Shown piece after piece: positions 1 to 13,830 of a stretch of 64,000 nt of DNA (within the stretch, counting starts at the first letter, position 1; each line of letters opens with the position of its first letter). The position numbers and the translations under genes were made by a program. Under the pieces are notes generated by a model, which was given only the letters and a program-made list of their open reading frames with translations, made no database searches and was not told the DNA's origin. This stretch comes from Smittium mucronatum (lineage: Eukaryota; Kickxellomycota; Harpellomycetes; Harpellales; Legeriomycetaceae): assembly GCA_001953115.1 (NCBI GenBank), contig LSSL01000429.1, positions 35,227 to 99,226 of the forward strand, in the 5' to 3' direction.

Positions 1-3000
1 CCCCCAAAAAATTTATGTAATTAAGTCTAGGAATTTTTTCGAGATATACCTCTCGATTCCCCAAATTTTATTTCTAATATATACAGGATTTAAAATTAAA
101 AAAAAATAAAAATCATCATTTTTTACTAAGCTTAATATGAATCCGTATATTGAACCAAAGCTTCCATATAAGTAAATCAATAAAATCATCTAATTAATTC
201 TCATTAAACTTGAAATCGAGCTTTTATCAATGATAGTCCTGAAATATTTTTGTTTCATGTTAGATAAATCGAGATATATCATATTAAAAAATTTATGATT
301 ATTTTTTAAATTTTTTTTAAAAAATATTTATTTCAGCTAATATTAAAGCTGTATATATTTGCTGGGTTTTATTTGGGAATTATCACTATTTATTTTCTTG
401 TAACCAATACACAAATATATTGTGCTGCAGGATTTAGGCTTTTGATATACTATAAAATGATTTATATTAGGTTTTCTTTTTTTTCTATATAAAAAATATA
501 TACCAAAAATATCGACTTTAGTAAATTTTAATATCAAATTATTTCGAATTTATTTGAATTTATTACTCTAATTTTAGCCCCAAAGTTATATAATTTATTT
601 CCATTAATAGTAATTAGACGGAAAATAGTTCCATATTTAAATAGCAGATAAAAACATAGTTTTATTAAGATATTAAAAATTATAAAGAGGCTTTATTCTG
701 AAGTTTTCAACTTTTTTAAGCTTTGATCAGTCTTAATTTATTTTTCATTTATTTTTTTCAATATATGATGCTAATTAGCAAAGTTTTTATTTCCGAAAAA
801 TTTAAGAACATTATAAAAATAAAAAAAAACTCTATAAAATTACAGATTGGCTTTAAATTTTAGGAAATGGTTTTCACAGATAAAAAATAAGTATAAAAAA
901 ATTTCAAAAATAAACACCGATTAGGTATTAATCATAATCATATAATCATATAATAAAATAAGTAAAAAAAATGAATTCTAAAATTTTTATTCATTGAAAT
1001 ACTTAGACACCGAATTAATAATTTATAATATTTAGTGAATAAAAATTTCCGGATTAGTGTAATCAAATTATTATCTTTTCGATGATTTTTAGATTCTATG
1101 GTTTATTTCACTTTTCATAAATAACTTAGCTTTAATATTAATATTAAAAAAATAATCCCTACCAGAATCTGATAAGGAAAAAGAAAAGAAAAATATTAAT
1201 TACTTTAACTCCACCCCTTATAAAATTGAAAAAATCTTTTAACTGTGGCTTAAAAGTTTTAAATATTATTTTTTGAGCGCTTCTTATATTAAAATTTTAT
1301 ATACGACTTTTTGTTTATATATATATATTTATGTATTACTTACTTAAGATATCTGCCAATAAAATATTGAAATAAAAAAAACAGATTTTTTTGAGGTTTG
1401 AAATTGAGAACAATCTTTTTTGATTTTTTTAAATAAAAAATATGAGTTATCAAAGATGAAACATTTTTAATTAAAAAGAGAGCATAATAGCTTAATTTTT
1501 ACCATTATTTTTTTTTAGAAATAATATTTTGAAAAAACCTCTTAAATTTTTAAATCAGGAGGGTAATATTTCAATATCATAGTTTCGAAAGATTTGAAAA
1601 ATTAAAATAAATTCAAAGGTATATTTTAGTGATTTTTTGAGTCTGTTATTTACTTTAAAATCAAAATTTAATAATTTAAACCATATTATTATTTTTTTTA
1701 AATCGCTTAATGTTAAATTAGGAAAACTTAAATTTTCTTAATTAAAGAAATCATTTTTTTGTAAATATCTAGAAATCGGAATTTTTTTAGAAGTATTTCT
1801 AATAGTAGGTAAATTTTTATGTGTGGTGGTGGGCGGAGCTAATGGTGTGTTATAATTAATTAATTAAGTATTTTTCAAGAATAACAGTATATTAATTTTT
1901 TTGTAAAATTAAATATCTTATAATTACATACTAATAGAAATTTTAATGTGATTTCGAATCTGAGTTGAAATTTCATTTTTTATTATGGTTTAATGTTCAG
2001 AAAATCCTAAAAATTCTATTTTATTTAACTTAAATGAGAATTTGTCAATTTTTAGGATCTTTTATTTTCCCCAGAAGAGTTGGTATAAATAAATTTTTCT
2101 AATAATCATTTTTTTTATAATATATTTTTTTGAAAAAAAAACAAGATATTTATTACTATTAAATAATAATCATTATTGAAAAAAAATGAATTTAATTACG
2201 CATAAATAATAAAAAGGGGGCTCAGTAATAAATTATATAATAAAAAAATCAATCTACTTATTAATAGTCTATATAGTTTCTTAAAGCGATGAAATATTTA
2301 ATAGGTTATTTTCGTTAAATTTCGTGATTTATGAAAGTAGTATGAGAAATATTATAATATGTATTATGTATTTCTCTGCACATATTTTAGTAACTAATCT
2401 CAAGAATAAAATTATGCATAAAGATAAAATTGAAAATTAATTTTAAAAATGATTATAACTGGTATATAAATGATAGTTAAATAACTTTATGACTTTTATG
2501 AGAAGAGCTGAAATCTAGCTACGTATTTATGTAAATTTAGATAAGTTTATACGGTTTCGAAAAATTAACCGTATTTATTTTCGTAATGAGTGTTTAATAA
2601 TATCACTTACAGTACTTTTTTGAGAAAAAAATATACCAAGAGGGATAAAATATTTAAAGAGCTAAAAAACATTGAAATTTCAACTTGAAAAATCAATATA
2701 TTTACAAATTAATATAAGAAAGTCCCCTTTATTTTTTTCAGTAATTTTTTTAAATCAAAATTACGATCAAGTTTAACAATAAACCTCCCTTCCACTTTAT
2801 CATGGAATTATTGAGTTATCGTAATATAATTTCGATTTATAAAGTTTTTTATAATAAATTTAAGATAAAAAACCTTAAATAAATATTTATAGTATTCCTA
2901 AAAATTATTATGACTATTAGTATATTTAACTGTCATTGTATAAATTTTTTTCAACAGTTACCAATTTAAATTATCAAATAAAAAAAATCTTGTTTTTCGC

Positions 3001-6000
3001 AAAAATAAATCACATATTTGATACTCCGATGATAAATAATGATAATCTAATTTTTAAAATTATTATTTTTTATTAATTAAATGCATTCTGAAATAAAAAA
3101 TTGTTCCGATTTAAAAAAATATAAATATCAAGAATGTTATATATGCTGAATAAATCAGCCATATTGAAAAGGAAAGTTTTTTATAGCACTTTTAAATGAT
3201 TGTATTATTTGTTTTATTTCATTTTTTTTTTTGGATTATTTAATTTTATAAAAAAATAAATTTTGAAATTTAAATATAAATAAATCTTTTCAAAAAATAT
3301 ACACAGTAAATTAATCACGCTTTTTTTTTTTTTGCGAATGTGGGATGAAGAAATAAAACGATATTTTTTTTATCGATTAAATTATTTTTATCACTAAATA
3401 AGAATATTATAATTTCAATTTTTTTCAAATCCAAAATTTTCTGATTAAATATTTAAAAATTTGGTAAAAGTAAATTAAAAAAAGTTATTGGTATATTATA
3501 AATTAAAATAATTTGAAATATTACAAAATCGTATTTAAATAATTTCAGGTGCTCTAATTGGGATTTTAATTATATATTATTGCCGTTGTCCAAAGTAGGA
3601 TTTTTTTTATAAACTAATAGAGGGAGCATCTTTGATACAAAAGGTTTTAGTAATTAAACCCGAATTTTAATTTTTTTCACATTAATTAAATACCAAAATT
3701 TCAGAAAAAATAATAATAAATTTTCCAATATATATATATACTATTTTTATTCAGAAAAAATAAATATCGATCGAATTAAGATGAAAAAAAATAATTTCAT
3801 AATCACATAAACGCTGTTTTTTTTGGTCAAAATATACCAATTCTGCAACAAAGAACTATTTACAGTTATATTAGAAAAACTATCTGATATTGCTTATATC
3901 AAATAAATATATTTAAAAGAAAATCGCGGATTAAAATTATCGAATTTTTTATTTTATAATATAAAAAAAATTGTAATCTTGATAAGATATTTTTTTATAA
4001 AAACAGGAAAAAAGATTCTAAAATTAAGATTATTCTGGAATTGGAAAATGAAATTTTCTTTTGGTAAAATCTTATTATAATTTCCTTCAATTTTTAAAGT
4101 TTAATTCAAAAAAATATAGGTTTTCTTAAAAAAAATTTAAATGATTTTCGGATAAAAATATATGAAAAAGTCTTTGATTTAAATAAAGAAAATTTGATAG
4201 AGATTTTGGCGAAAAATTTTAATTTATAAAATGCAGCATTTTATCGAAAATTTTATTTTAGCTGATAAAAAATGTTCAGCTTAATTATTTTTACATTATT
4301 TTTTCAATAAATTGCATCGATATTTTTATTTAGATATAAAATTGTAAAAATAATCTTTATTTATAATAGAATTATTCAGATATGAAAATTTTACATTATT
4401 TTTAGTAATTTCAGGGTGTTTCAAACCCAAATAAAAATTTTATCCGAATTTATAAAAATAAAATTAGATACAAAACTATAATTTAAACATAAATTCAAAA
4501 GAAAAAGAAGAATTGAATAGGAACCTTTACAAAAATATCGCATTAATTTTTTTTAATTTTCTTTTGCTAAATTGAATAAAGATAACTGCAAAAAATATCC
4601 TTTTAATAACGAATAACCTTTTAAAATAAAAATAAAGAACTTTTAACATCATTAATTAATAAATAAATAAATTGTTTTCATTATTGATAGCTTTCAAAAG
4701 ATTAAATTGGCTTCAATTTTATTATTATTTAACTCATATTACTTCTTTTAGTGAGATTTTATATTATATAGATAGTTTTATTAAATTTAAATGAATATAT
4801 TTAATACTGAAAAACGATTTCATATTATTTTATTATGATTTTTTTTTGTGAAGGGTAGTATTTTTAAGTAATGATTAATAATTTAATTTAATAAATAATC
4901 CAATTTAGTTTGGATATTGATTTAAGTTCACGATTTATTTGAAATAGATTTCACATTTATAGGTCTCGAAAAATCACTTTTTATAAAAATTAAACGGTGT
5001 TGAATGTGTCGGATATAATTTCTAGAAAAGAAATTATTTTATTTAAATTCAAATTCTACATACATTAAGAAAAGTTAAAAATGACTTTTTTATTTATCGA
5101 AAATACTAGAAATAAAAATTACAATACTTATATACAAGTTCGATTTAACCATATTTGACAATAATTTTGTATAAATACATAGATTAAAAAGAAATCAATT
5201 TCTAGGAAGCTTTCTTTTTTTAAATTAAATTCCTTGTGGATTCATCAATAAATATAAAAAAATTAATTCCCCATTTAAAAAATTTCATAAAAACTAAAAT
5301 TTACGAAATCACGGAATTAAAAATAGATACTTTAAAGGGAAATCAGAATAAAATCCCGTTTTTTCGGTAAGGTTATTATTTTGAAACAATTTGCTCAATA
5401 TATACTAATAGATGTAAAAAAATGGGTATCATATTTGAAAAATTTATAAATTTAATCAGATATTTTATATTCCAACCTTTTTAAGATCTATATTATTAAA
5501 CGATACGTTTTACATAGCTGTTTAGTTTTAAATAAATAATTTATTTCTTGAATATTTTTAGATTAAGATTTTTGTATTTATCCATTGTTTTTCCAGATTT
5601 TATATAGGGTGAGATAGGAATAATATTTTATATATACTTTTAGTCATATTTCAATTATTATCTAGATAATGTAGGCAAAATTTTTGTTTATTGTATTTTA
5701 ATTTTTTTTTATTTTTAAATTTTTCGATCTCATTTGAAGTTTCTTTTTTTAGAGTAATTATTTCGATTTAAACTTTAGATATTTTAAATCGAAATAATTT
5801 TATTAATAATATATATAGAATTTTAATGATAGTTTAAAAAAATTAATTTTTAGAGTTTCTTGAATCGGTAATTTAACTAATTTTCATTTTTTTATTGCAA
5901 AAATACAACTAATTTTCCAAAAATAAGATCCATAAAAATGGCTTTCATTATATTTTTAACAAAAAAATACATTGGTGATTTGTATTATAGCTCTATGAAA

Positions 6001-9000
6001 ATTTTTATTTAAAATAAAAGAGTTAAAAAAAATCATATTTTTTGGAAAATCTAATTTTATTTTATACATATTTTTGACGTAACAATTTAAAAAAATTTAA
6101 CTTGATTTTATTTAAAATCCAAATATTCATTTCTGGAAAAATTTATTTCGATTATCATATGCATATAATTTGACAAAAAAAAGCATTAAAGATAATATTT
6201 TACTGCTCTGGAGATGGAAAATATATATAGATTAATGGAATTCAAAATTTATTTTTTATTTGTATATTTTTTATAAAATGATTTGATACACTTTTTTAAA
6301 TAATTAATTGTTAGATATTCAATTTTTTTATTCATTAAATATATGTTATTAATTATAAATTGAGCTTATCTAAAAATGTGGTACCTTTTATTTTATATTA
6401 AATAGCTTAAATTTTTTTGATATAATTATAAATATTTTTTAACTCTTTTAAAAAAATTATCTATCTTCTTATTTATAATAATTATTTAATAACATTCAAA
6501 ATAAATTGTAGAATAAAATTTTCGAGAGATGTATATAACGAAAAAGTTCAGGATTTTATTTATAAATATGAATTCATGTAAGTGATCTTAGGATTTTTTA
6601 ATTATTATAAAAATATGATCTTTAATGTAAATTTAATCAAACTTAACCATTTCTAGTTTATTACTAATTAATTTTGAGATGAGACTTCTCGGATTATAAT
6701 GATTTATAATATAAAACTAAACCCCATCATCGGTGAAAATATATTTAATTATATACTGATATAAAAAACTTAAATTAAATACATATAAAATCAAATAAAA
6801 CATTGCACTTTGCCCAATTTAATAATATAATAAAGAGGTATATTTTTTAATATTAATCAAGAAATAGGTAAGCTAAAATTTTAATTACGCTTCGGAAGTT
6901 TTTATAAATCGATGTTGTTTTTGAAATATTTCAAATAGATTTAACCGTTAAATATGTAATGTCATTTTCAGCATTGGGTGACTAAATAGTGATATAAAAA
7001 AGTTAAAATGATTCTAAATATATTAAATCTAAGCATTTTTCCTTGTTTAATTGATTTAGTTTTGAGTTTACATGATGTTAAAAATATAAACCTTAAAATT
7101 CTTGCGCCAAATGATAATATTTATTGGTTATTTTTTAATGAGTTTTTATATTTATTAAATAAATATTTATATATCAGAATTCTTCGTTTTATGATATCTT
7201 TTCCAATTATTGGGAACGAAAATACTAGTTTATTTTATCACTTAATTCAAATATTCATAAATTGGTAGTATTTTGTCCAATTTTTTTAAATAGATTTTCC
7301 CAGTATAAATGCGAAAAGAGTTTTTTTTTAGCTTTATTTACTCAATCAGTCATTTTAATTTTCAATTAAAATACATTAATCAGAGAAGAAATATCTATTA
7401 ACAAAATTAGTATAAATAATACCTCATTTTAGTTTTCATTCATATGTGAAGAATATTATTGAATTTTTAGATATTTTATATTAAAAGTTAACTATCTAAA
7501 ATGAATATTTATTTTCTGGGTTATATGGTAAAGAATATGATATCTATAAATTTCTGATAATAATTTATTCATTATTTCGAAATCATTTTTATTTTAAAAA
7601 TGATTCAATGAAATAAATAGATATAAAAAAATAGAAATTATTAAAGGAAAGTAGAAAACAAGAAAAAAAAAATCTTGTAAAATATTCCCCCTTGTCACAC
7701 TGGATGTCCCTTACCTCTTAGAAAACGGCCCATTAATTTTGAAATTATTTTAATGAGTTAATTTTCAGCATTTAACATTCGTTGGTTTTAGTAGCCCAAA
7801 ATAGGAATAAGAGGGACTGTTTTTTTAAAAATTAACTTCTATCTTTCAAGTAAAGTTATTTGGATTCATTTTGTTTTTTTTTTAAATTTAATACCTCATT
7901 AGCTAATGTTTTCATATAAAGCAATATTTTTTTTTTTAAAATACCAAATTAAAGGTAGGTAGAGGTGTCTAAAATAACAAATAACAAAAATGGTTCTATT
8001 AATAAGTTTCATGTTTTTATGTGAAAGGTACCTATTTATATTCTCAGCTTAACTCATCCTCCTTAATCTTTTATCTATTTTAAATCTAACACATTAGTAA
8101 AGAAAACAATTTTAATATTATGTATTTAAATAGTAAATTGTGCCATTTAGTATTTTTGGAGTGCGCGATTTTTTTTGAGTAATTTGAAGAACTAAATGTT
8201 GGAATTTTAGTGTTATAATATATATATATATTTAAAGGGAATTTATTGATAATATTAAAATACTAGACAAAACTAAAATAAAAATACAATAAAAGGAAAA
8301 AATAATCAAATTTCATTCCACTCCCAACCGTCGCTCTAGAGGCTTCGTAACAACTGGGCATTGGTTCAAGGGTAGTCCTATATTATATATATATAATAAC
8401 TATATTATACGGATTAATTGAATTTAATTTCCGTTACAAATAAAATTAAATTTTAAAACCTTTCTTTGCCTATAACATATTCACTATAGAAATCATGCAG
8501 AAAAGGTACTAAAACCTTTTTTAAGGATTTAGAAAAATTAATGGGTAAATATTAACAATAATGTTTTTTTACCCCTAAAAATTTTCAAAGTCAAATAATC
8601 TACATATATTGTTTATTTGGAATTATTTTTGTATCTTTAAATTAATATTAGGACGATTTAGCAAACATTTTATTTTCTTTACATCTTATTAGAGGTATAG
8701 CTATTTGATCAAATATATTTTGATCGTTTTTATTTTTAATTGTTTAGAGACTTTGAGAATTAAAAAAACTTTAAACTAAGGTTAACATATATAAAAAATC
8801 CTCAAATCCGGTAAGCAATTGAATTTTTCTGAAATTCAAGTTTGTTGAAAGTTTGAGTTTTATTTTTTTAATTAATAGTTTTTTTTGGTAGTTTCGATTT
8901 ATATAACTCTGAGATTTTAAGTATGAGAAGTCTTTTACAATATTATAAATATTTATAAGTTTATATAAAATTTATATTTTTTGCAGCTAATTCGAAACAA

Positions 9001-10110
9001 ATTTATCTGAAACCACTAACATTATACAATTAAGGATATTTTCCTATTTATATTTCACCTTTTTATTGTTCAATTCAAAAAACTTTATTCATTGCATGAG
9101 TGATTCTTAGGGATGTCAGACTCTTTTTCACATAAATGCTTATAGGCCAATTTTCTAATAAAACACAATCGGCTAATAGATGTATAAGCTTTTATAAATT
9201 CTGATAAATTTGCTTACTTAAGAAATTTAACAATTGTTGTTTGTTATATTTGTTATATTAAATGAATAAAAAATAACTTGTTTTTTTCCAAAAGGTTATT
9301 AAAAAGGAAACATAAAACTCTTGAATAAAACTTTTGGATTGCTATCGAAGCCGTCATACTATAAGGGCTATATGTTGAAAGTAAGCCTCAAATGGATCTT
9401 ATCAATATTAAGAGATTTTATAATGAGAATATATTTTTTTTATCTCTTGAAACTAGACTTTCGAAATGCATAATCCGTTTAATACTTTAATTCTAAAATA
9501 AATTTTAATTATCACCATCTATTGCGTTGATTATTAAGTTTTTGGTATTAGTAGAATATGGTTTATTGAAGACTGAAAAGGGAAAATAAAGGAATCAAGA
9601 AATAACACTCAATACTGGTAATATTGCGAACAAGCCGAAATGACTCATTTGGACCCATGCATGAATATTTTTTTTCTTTCTGGAAAGATAAGGATTCAAA
9701 CATGTAATTTGAAATAATAGACTTCCGAGTTTAAGGCAATGGCAGAAAAACGAAAGATTTAGCAAGTATTTATGATTTTATTGGTAGAAAATGCTTGCTA
9801 ACTGGTTTACTGGGGCGATAATTATTAATAGTTATTAGCACATTTTTAGTTAATTATGAAACATTAGGCTAAGGCGCTTTGAAAACAAAATATCAATACA
9901 TTTGTAAATATAGATAATTAAAAATTGGGGGCCTCAAAGGAATCAAGTAATATAAACATCGATGGTTTGCTGAGCCATCGTCTAATAAAGCACTATTTGT
10001 AATAGTTCGGATAAAATCAAGGGCAATAAAATTTTAAGCCACCCAATTGTGAGTCACATAGATAGCAAATTTTAGAGAGTTGTTGGCTGTAAAGTAGACT
10101 CAATCTGTAC
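1..10110. other. AT-rich non-coding region with no gene recognised
   Basis: Long A/T homopolymers and dense stops occur in all six frames. The longest open frame (7008-7268, +, 86 codons) encodes a leucine/isoleucine/asparagine-rich peptide with no recognisable motif, as expected by chance at this composition. A SINE-like copy lies near 8.3 kb. From about 9,300 onward the sequence is less AT-biased and more complex, but I could not recognise any protein or RNA gene there. Confidence 0.7.
8281..8378 (-). repeat. SINE-like repeat, copy 1
   Basis: A G+C-richer block is shared with 63,390-63,480. Read on the minus strand both contain TTGAACCAATGCCCAGT, then CTAGAGCGAC and GGGAGTGGAATGAAAT, followed by a T-rich tail. 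The stretch TGCCCAGT plus the following bases resembles a tRNA D-arm/A-box, which suggests a tRNA-derived SINE; the TTTTA-type tail would be its 3' end. Only two copies are visible here, so the class is inference. Confidence 0.45.
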
Positions 10111-10406
10111 GGGAGATTCTCTTTGAGACCGAATTCCCCGTAAAAAAATAATTCTCTTTTAGACCTGACACTTACCTTTTAAAATTTTACTACTTTCCTA
10201 ATTTGGAAACACACCACCTAAAAAGCTGATAAAATTGCTGGATAATTAAAAATTGGAATCACAAAAATAAATCTCCTATTGGCAAAATGTAGAAATTTAT
10301 TAATCTCATTTATGAATTTCCATTTTTATTAGACTAAAAACGGTCAAATTGTTTATAACCAATGATTTGCATACTAAAAAAAGTTTGATCTTGTAAAGAA
10401 TCTCCC
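10111..10406. mobile_element. MITE-like element, copy 1 (GGGAGATTCT termini)
   Basis: The element begins GGGAGATTCTCTTTGAGA and ends AAAGAATCTCCC, so its tips form an imperfect terminal inverted repeat. Its interior, including TACTACTTTCCTAATTTGG and CTCCTATTGGCAAAATGT, is recognisably shared with 29,615-29,818 and 30,266-30,522. There is no coding capacity. It lies about 260 bp upstream of the D2HGDH start, so it could have contributed to that promoter region. I did not find a clear target-site duplication. Confidence 0.5.
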
Positions 10407-10445
10407 ATTCAGAGCATCTCCAATTGACGTTAAGTCAAACCCGAG

Positions 10446-10456
10446 TATATAAAAAA
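10446..10456 (+). promoter_or_regulatory. candidate TATA box of D2HGDH
   Basis: TATATAAAAAA, preceded by CCGAG, is the best TATA-like match upstream of the D2HGDH gene. It lies about 208 bp before the ATG, implying a long 5' leader. In such AT-rich DNA a TATA match alone is weak evidence. Confidence 0.25.
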
Positions 10457-10663
10457 GGGAGAAATCCAAAGCAGACTATTGTTTTAAAATTACAGCCAAC
10501 TTTTCTTTTATTGAAAAGTATATCATTATTTCGGTTCCCAAAAATTCCTCTAATATTAACAATTTTTATCCATTGCAGAGTTAATATTTATCTTTTTTAC
10601 TTCTCGGTTGTAGATCAGTAACTTTCTTATTTCTACCCTGTTGCAGATTCAATATTATATTAG

Positions 10664-13206
10664 ATGTTAGTCAATCACTTTTCAAAGGGCTTGAAGGCCA
10701 ACCTTCTAAAATATGCCTCCTCAAATTCCAACCAAGCTATCTCAACAAGGCATTTTTCACACGTTCGCGATACTAATGCACTAAGATCCTTTGCTTTACC
10801 AAAGATCTCACTCTCTTCTTTACCTATTTCCACCTCCGCCCGTTCTTCAAGCACTCTCTTATCTGCTTCTTACTCCAAGAGGTTTATGTCGCACATTGCC
10901 CCTCGCGAATCGAAATTTAAAAAGGTTTTTTTTTAACTTTTATTTATATTACGTGCTCTTTCAATATATTTCTTCTCATTCATATAAGTTTTCAAGTACT
11001 TTGTACTTTTTTTTCGTAATATACCAAATATTTTGTATCTTTTAGCTCGAGATTTCCGACGTCAAATACTTCGAATCTTTCATGCCCAAAGAGCGTGTAT
11101 ATGCTACTTCAGAAATAGGTGGAAACCTCGAACCAAAGGATCTTGAAGGTTTTAATTCTGATTGGCTTGAAAAATACCATGGAAATTCCCATCTTGTTCT
11201 TTTCCCAACCAATGCCAATGAGGTCTCTAAAATTCTCAAATACTGCAACGAAAAACTGTAATTTTTATTTTTTACATCTTTTTATTAGCCTTTTTCTCTC
11301 CTTTATGTCACACAAATTCTATTATACTATTGATCCACTTTTTTTCTAAAAAAAATACTTAATTGTATATTGTCTTATAGGATCGCTGTGGTTCCTCAAG
11401 GCGGAAATACTGCTCTTGTAGGTAAGAATAAAAAGATTCTTTTTATTTCTGCTTTTTTGACCTCATTTTGATTGCTATAACAATTTCTTCTTTTCTTAAA
11501 CATTTTTTGTTTTAAATAGGCAGCAGTGTTCCTGTCTATGATGAAGTCATTTTGAGTTTAAGCAAAATGAATAAGGTAAGAAGTTTGGATAAAGATTCTG
11601 GCGCTCTCGTCTGTGACTCAGGCTGTGTTCTCGAAGAACTTGATAATTATGTCAGTGAGTTTGGATTTACAATGCCAATTGATTTGGGCGCAAAGGGAAG
11701 GTAAAGATTAATAATTTTACTTCAAATGTATTTTTTTTTCTTTTGCACTCAAATTTAACCCAAGAAATACCTTCCTTTTTTAATAAAAAAACAAATTTAT
11801 TTCATGGCTTTTCCTATTTGTAGCTGTCACATCGGCGGTAATGTTTCCACCAACGCTGGTGGGATCAGGTATTTAAGATACGGATCTCTGCACGGTTCTG
11901 TTTTAGGTCTCGAAGTTGTAAGAATCTTCTTTATATTTTCTTAATATTGAATTTATACTTTCAGATTTTTTTGAAAGCCAAGAAATTTACATAATTAAGC
12001 CTTCCAGAACTAATTAATTTGTCTACTCTTTTTAGGTTTTACCTGATGGTACAATTATTAATAACCTGTCCACTCTCAGAAAGGACAGCACTGGATATGA
12101 TATTAAACAATTATTTATTGGTGCCGAGGGAACAATCGGTGTAGTAACCGGTGTTTCTATTTTGACTGCTAGAAAGCCAACTAGCGTAAACGTAGCTGTT
12201 CTTGGGCTAAACTCATACGAAGATGTTAGAAAAACTTTTTTGTCATCTAAACAGCATCTTAGTGAAATTCTCTCAGGTAAGTTATATTGATTTTTCAATG
12301 TTTTTTTTTTAGTTCAACATGGTCGAAATATTGAAATTCAACTTTTTATAACCTTTATAGCGTTTGAATTCTGGGACTCCAGATGCATGGATTTAACTCT
12401 AGGTCACTTCAATATGAAGAATCCTCTTGGAGATAAATACCCTTTTTATGCGTTAATTGAAACCAGTGGTTCAAACGCTGAACATGATGAATCTGTAAGA
12501 TATTCTCAAGAAATAATTTTTTATTAATAAAAAATCTAACTCTCTAAATTTTAACAAATAGAAATTGTCATCATTCTTGGAACTTACCATGGAAAATGAG
12601 TTAGTTATGGATGGAGCTTTGGCTCAAGACAAATCTCAGGTAATTACTTGTATTTTTTTGAAAAAAAAAACCACTAAATACTATAACAACATCTTTATTG
12701 TTCATAAAATGCGCTTTTAGATTGCTAAAATGTGGACCATGAGAGAGGGGATTCCAGAATCACTAGCTAAATTTGGGTCAACCTACAAGTATGACATTTC
12801 GATTCCAATTGCCAAATTGTACCAAATAGTCAACGATATTAAGGTGCGTCTCAGCGATGCTGGTGTCTACGATGCTGCATCTGAGGGCGATTCTCACGAT
12901 GAAAAAAATATTGTCAAATCAGTTAATGGATATGGTCACATTGGGGACGGAAACTTGCATTTGAACATTGTAGCTAACAGTTTCAATGATAAATTGACTG
13001 ATCTTTTGGAACCATACGTTTATGAATGGGTTCAAAAAGTAGAAGGTTCAATCAGCGCTGAGCACGGACTTGGGGTCATGAAACCGGCTGATTTGAAATA
13101 CACTAAGGGTCCTGAAATGATCAGAACTATGAGAGTCATCAAAAACTTGTTTGATCCTAATGGTATAATGAATCCGTATAAATACCTGCCAGCCACAGAC
13201 AATTAA
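10664..13206 (+). CDS. D2HGDH: D-2-hydroxyglutarate dehydrogenase, mitochondrial (nine exons)
   Basis: This FAD-linked oxidase should convert D-2-hydroxyglutarate to 2-oxoglutarate in mitochondria. Joining 10664-10924, 11046-11257, 11381-11421, 11520-11700, 11824-11917, 12036-12276, 12361-12494, 12562-12639 and 12721-13206 gives 1,728 nt, exactly 575 codons plus stop. All introns are GT-AG. Residues 1-87 are Ser/Arg/Leu-rich and poor in acids, as in a mitochondrial presequence. FAD-binding motifs are [10 protein letters not shown] (163-172) and [15 protein letters not shown] (231-245). The C-terminal half carries YKYDISIP (436-443), GHIGDGNLH (486-494, with metal-ligand His487 and His494) and AEHGLG (527-532, with the ligand/catalytic pair Glu528-His529). 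Length suits the family; yeast relatives are Dld2/Dld3. Intron 1 has a weak donor (GTTTTT), so the exon 1 junction is the least certain. A decayed inverted paralog lies at 15,285-17,550. D-lactate as an additional or alternative substrate cannot be excluded. Confidence 0.93.
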
Positions 13207-13830
13207 TTTATAATTTTCAAGCGTTGGATTTTAATATTAACTTTAATACGTGACAAATTTATCTGGGTTATACATTTATTTTTTTGTGGGATTTTTGTGT
13301 TATTTATTTGTAAAATAATTTATTTTATAAATTATTGGTATTATAGCGGGTTTCCAATTCCTTTTTTGAAGATGATGTATATTATAGTGGGGAAAACGAT
13401 GAGTAAATTCTCCGTTTTTCGGTAGAAAATTTCAAGTCATTTTTATATCTACTTTATAAAATTCTTTGGTTCCATCAAAGGTTAAAAGATTTTTAATAAT
13501 CGGGTGGAAATATTGTGCAAAGCTCAAATAGCCAATTCTTGTAAAAATTAAAAGCTAAAATTGCCATTTAGCTGCAAAATAAAAATTATAACTGCCATAT
13601 TTCGCTGGATCGGGCCACATAACATTTCAATTGGCCAGAATCAAAATTTAGCTAGATCCATTGGATGGGAAATAAATCAAAAAAAAAAAAATTTAAGCAG
13701 AAAACAGTAAAAAGAGAGAAATTCAATAAAAAATTTGGATTATTAAAGTAGAAAAATAAAATAAAGACGAGAAAATTTTTCAATATAGAAATAACCGATA
13801 AAGGTACCATAAAAACGAAAAACTCAAAGA
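13207..13830. other. intergenic region between D2HGDH and the EEP gene
   Basis: This stretch of about 620 bp is AT-rich and has no open frame worth calling. It should contain the D2HGDH 3' end and the promoter of the downstream gene. I see no convincing TATA box; TATAGAAATA near 13,783 is the nearest candidate. Confidence 0.6.

Noticed and set aside
7008..7268. 86-codon plus-strand frame
   Set aside because: Ile/Leu/Asn-rich product typical of random AT-rich DNA.
10424..10621. 65-codon plus-strand frame before D2HGDH
   Set aside because: It begins at a TTG and has no similarity to D2HGDH; it is more likely 5' leader sequence.
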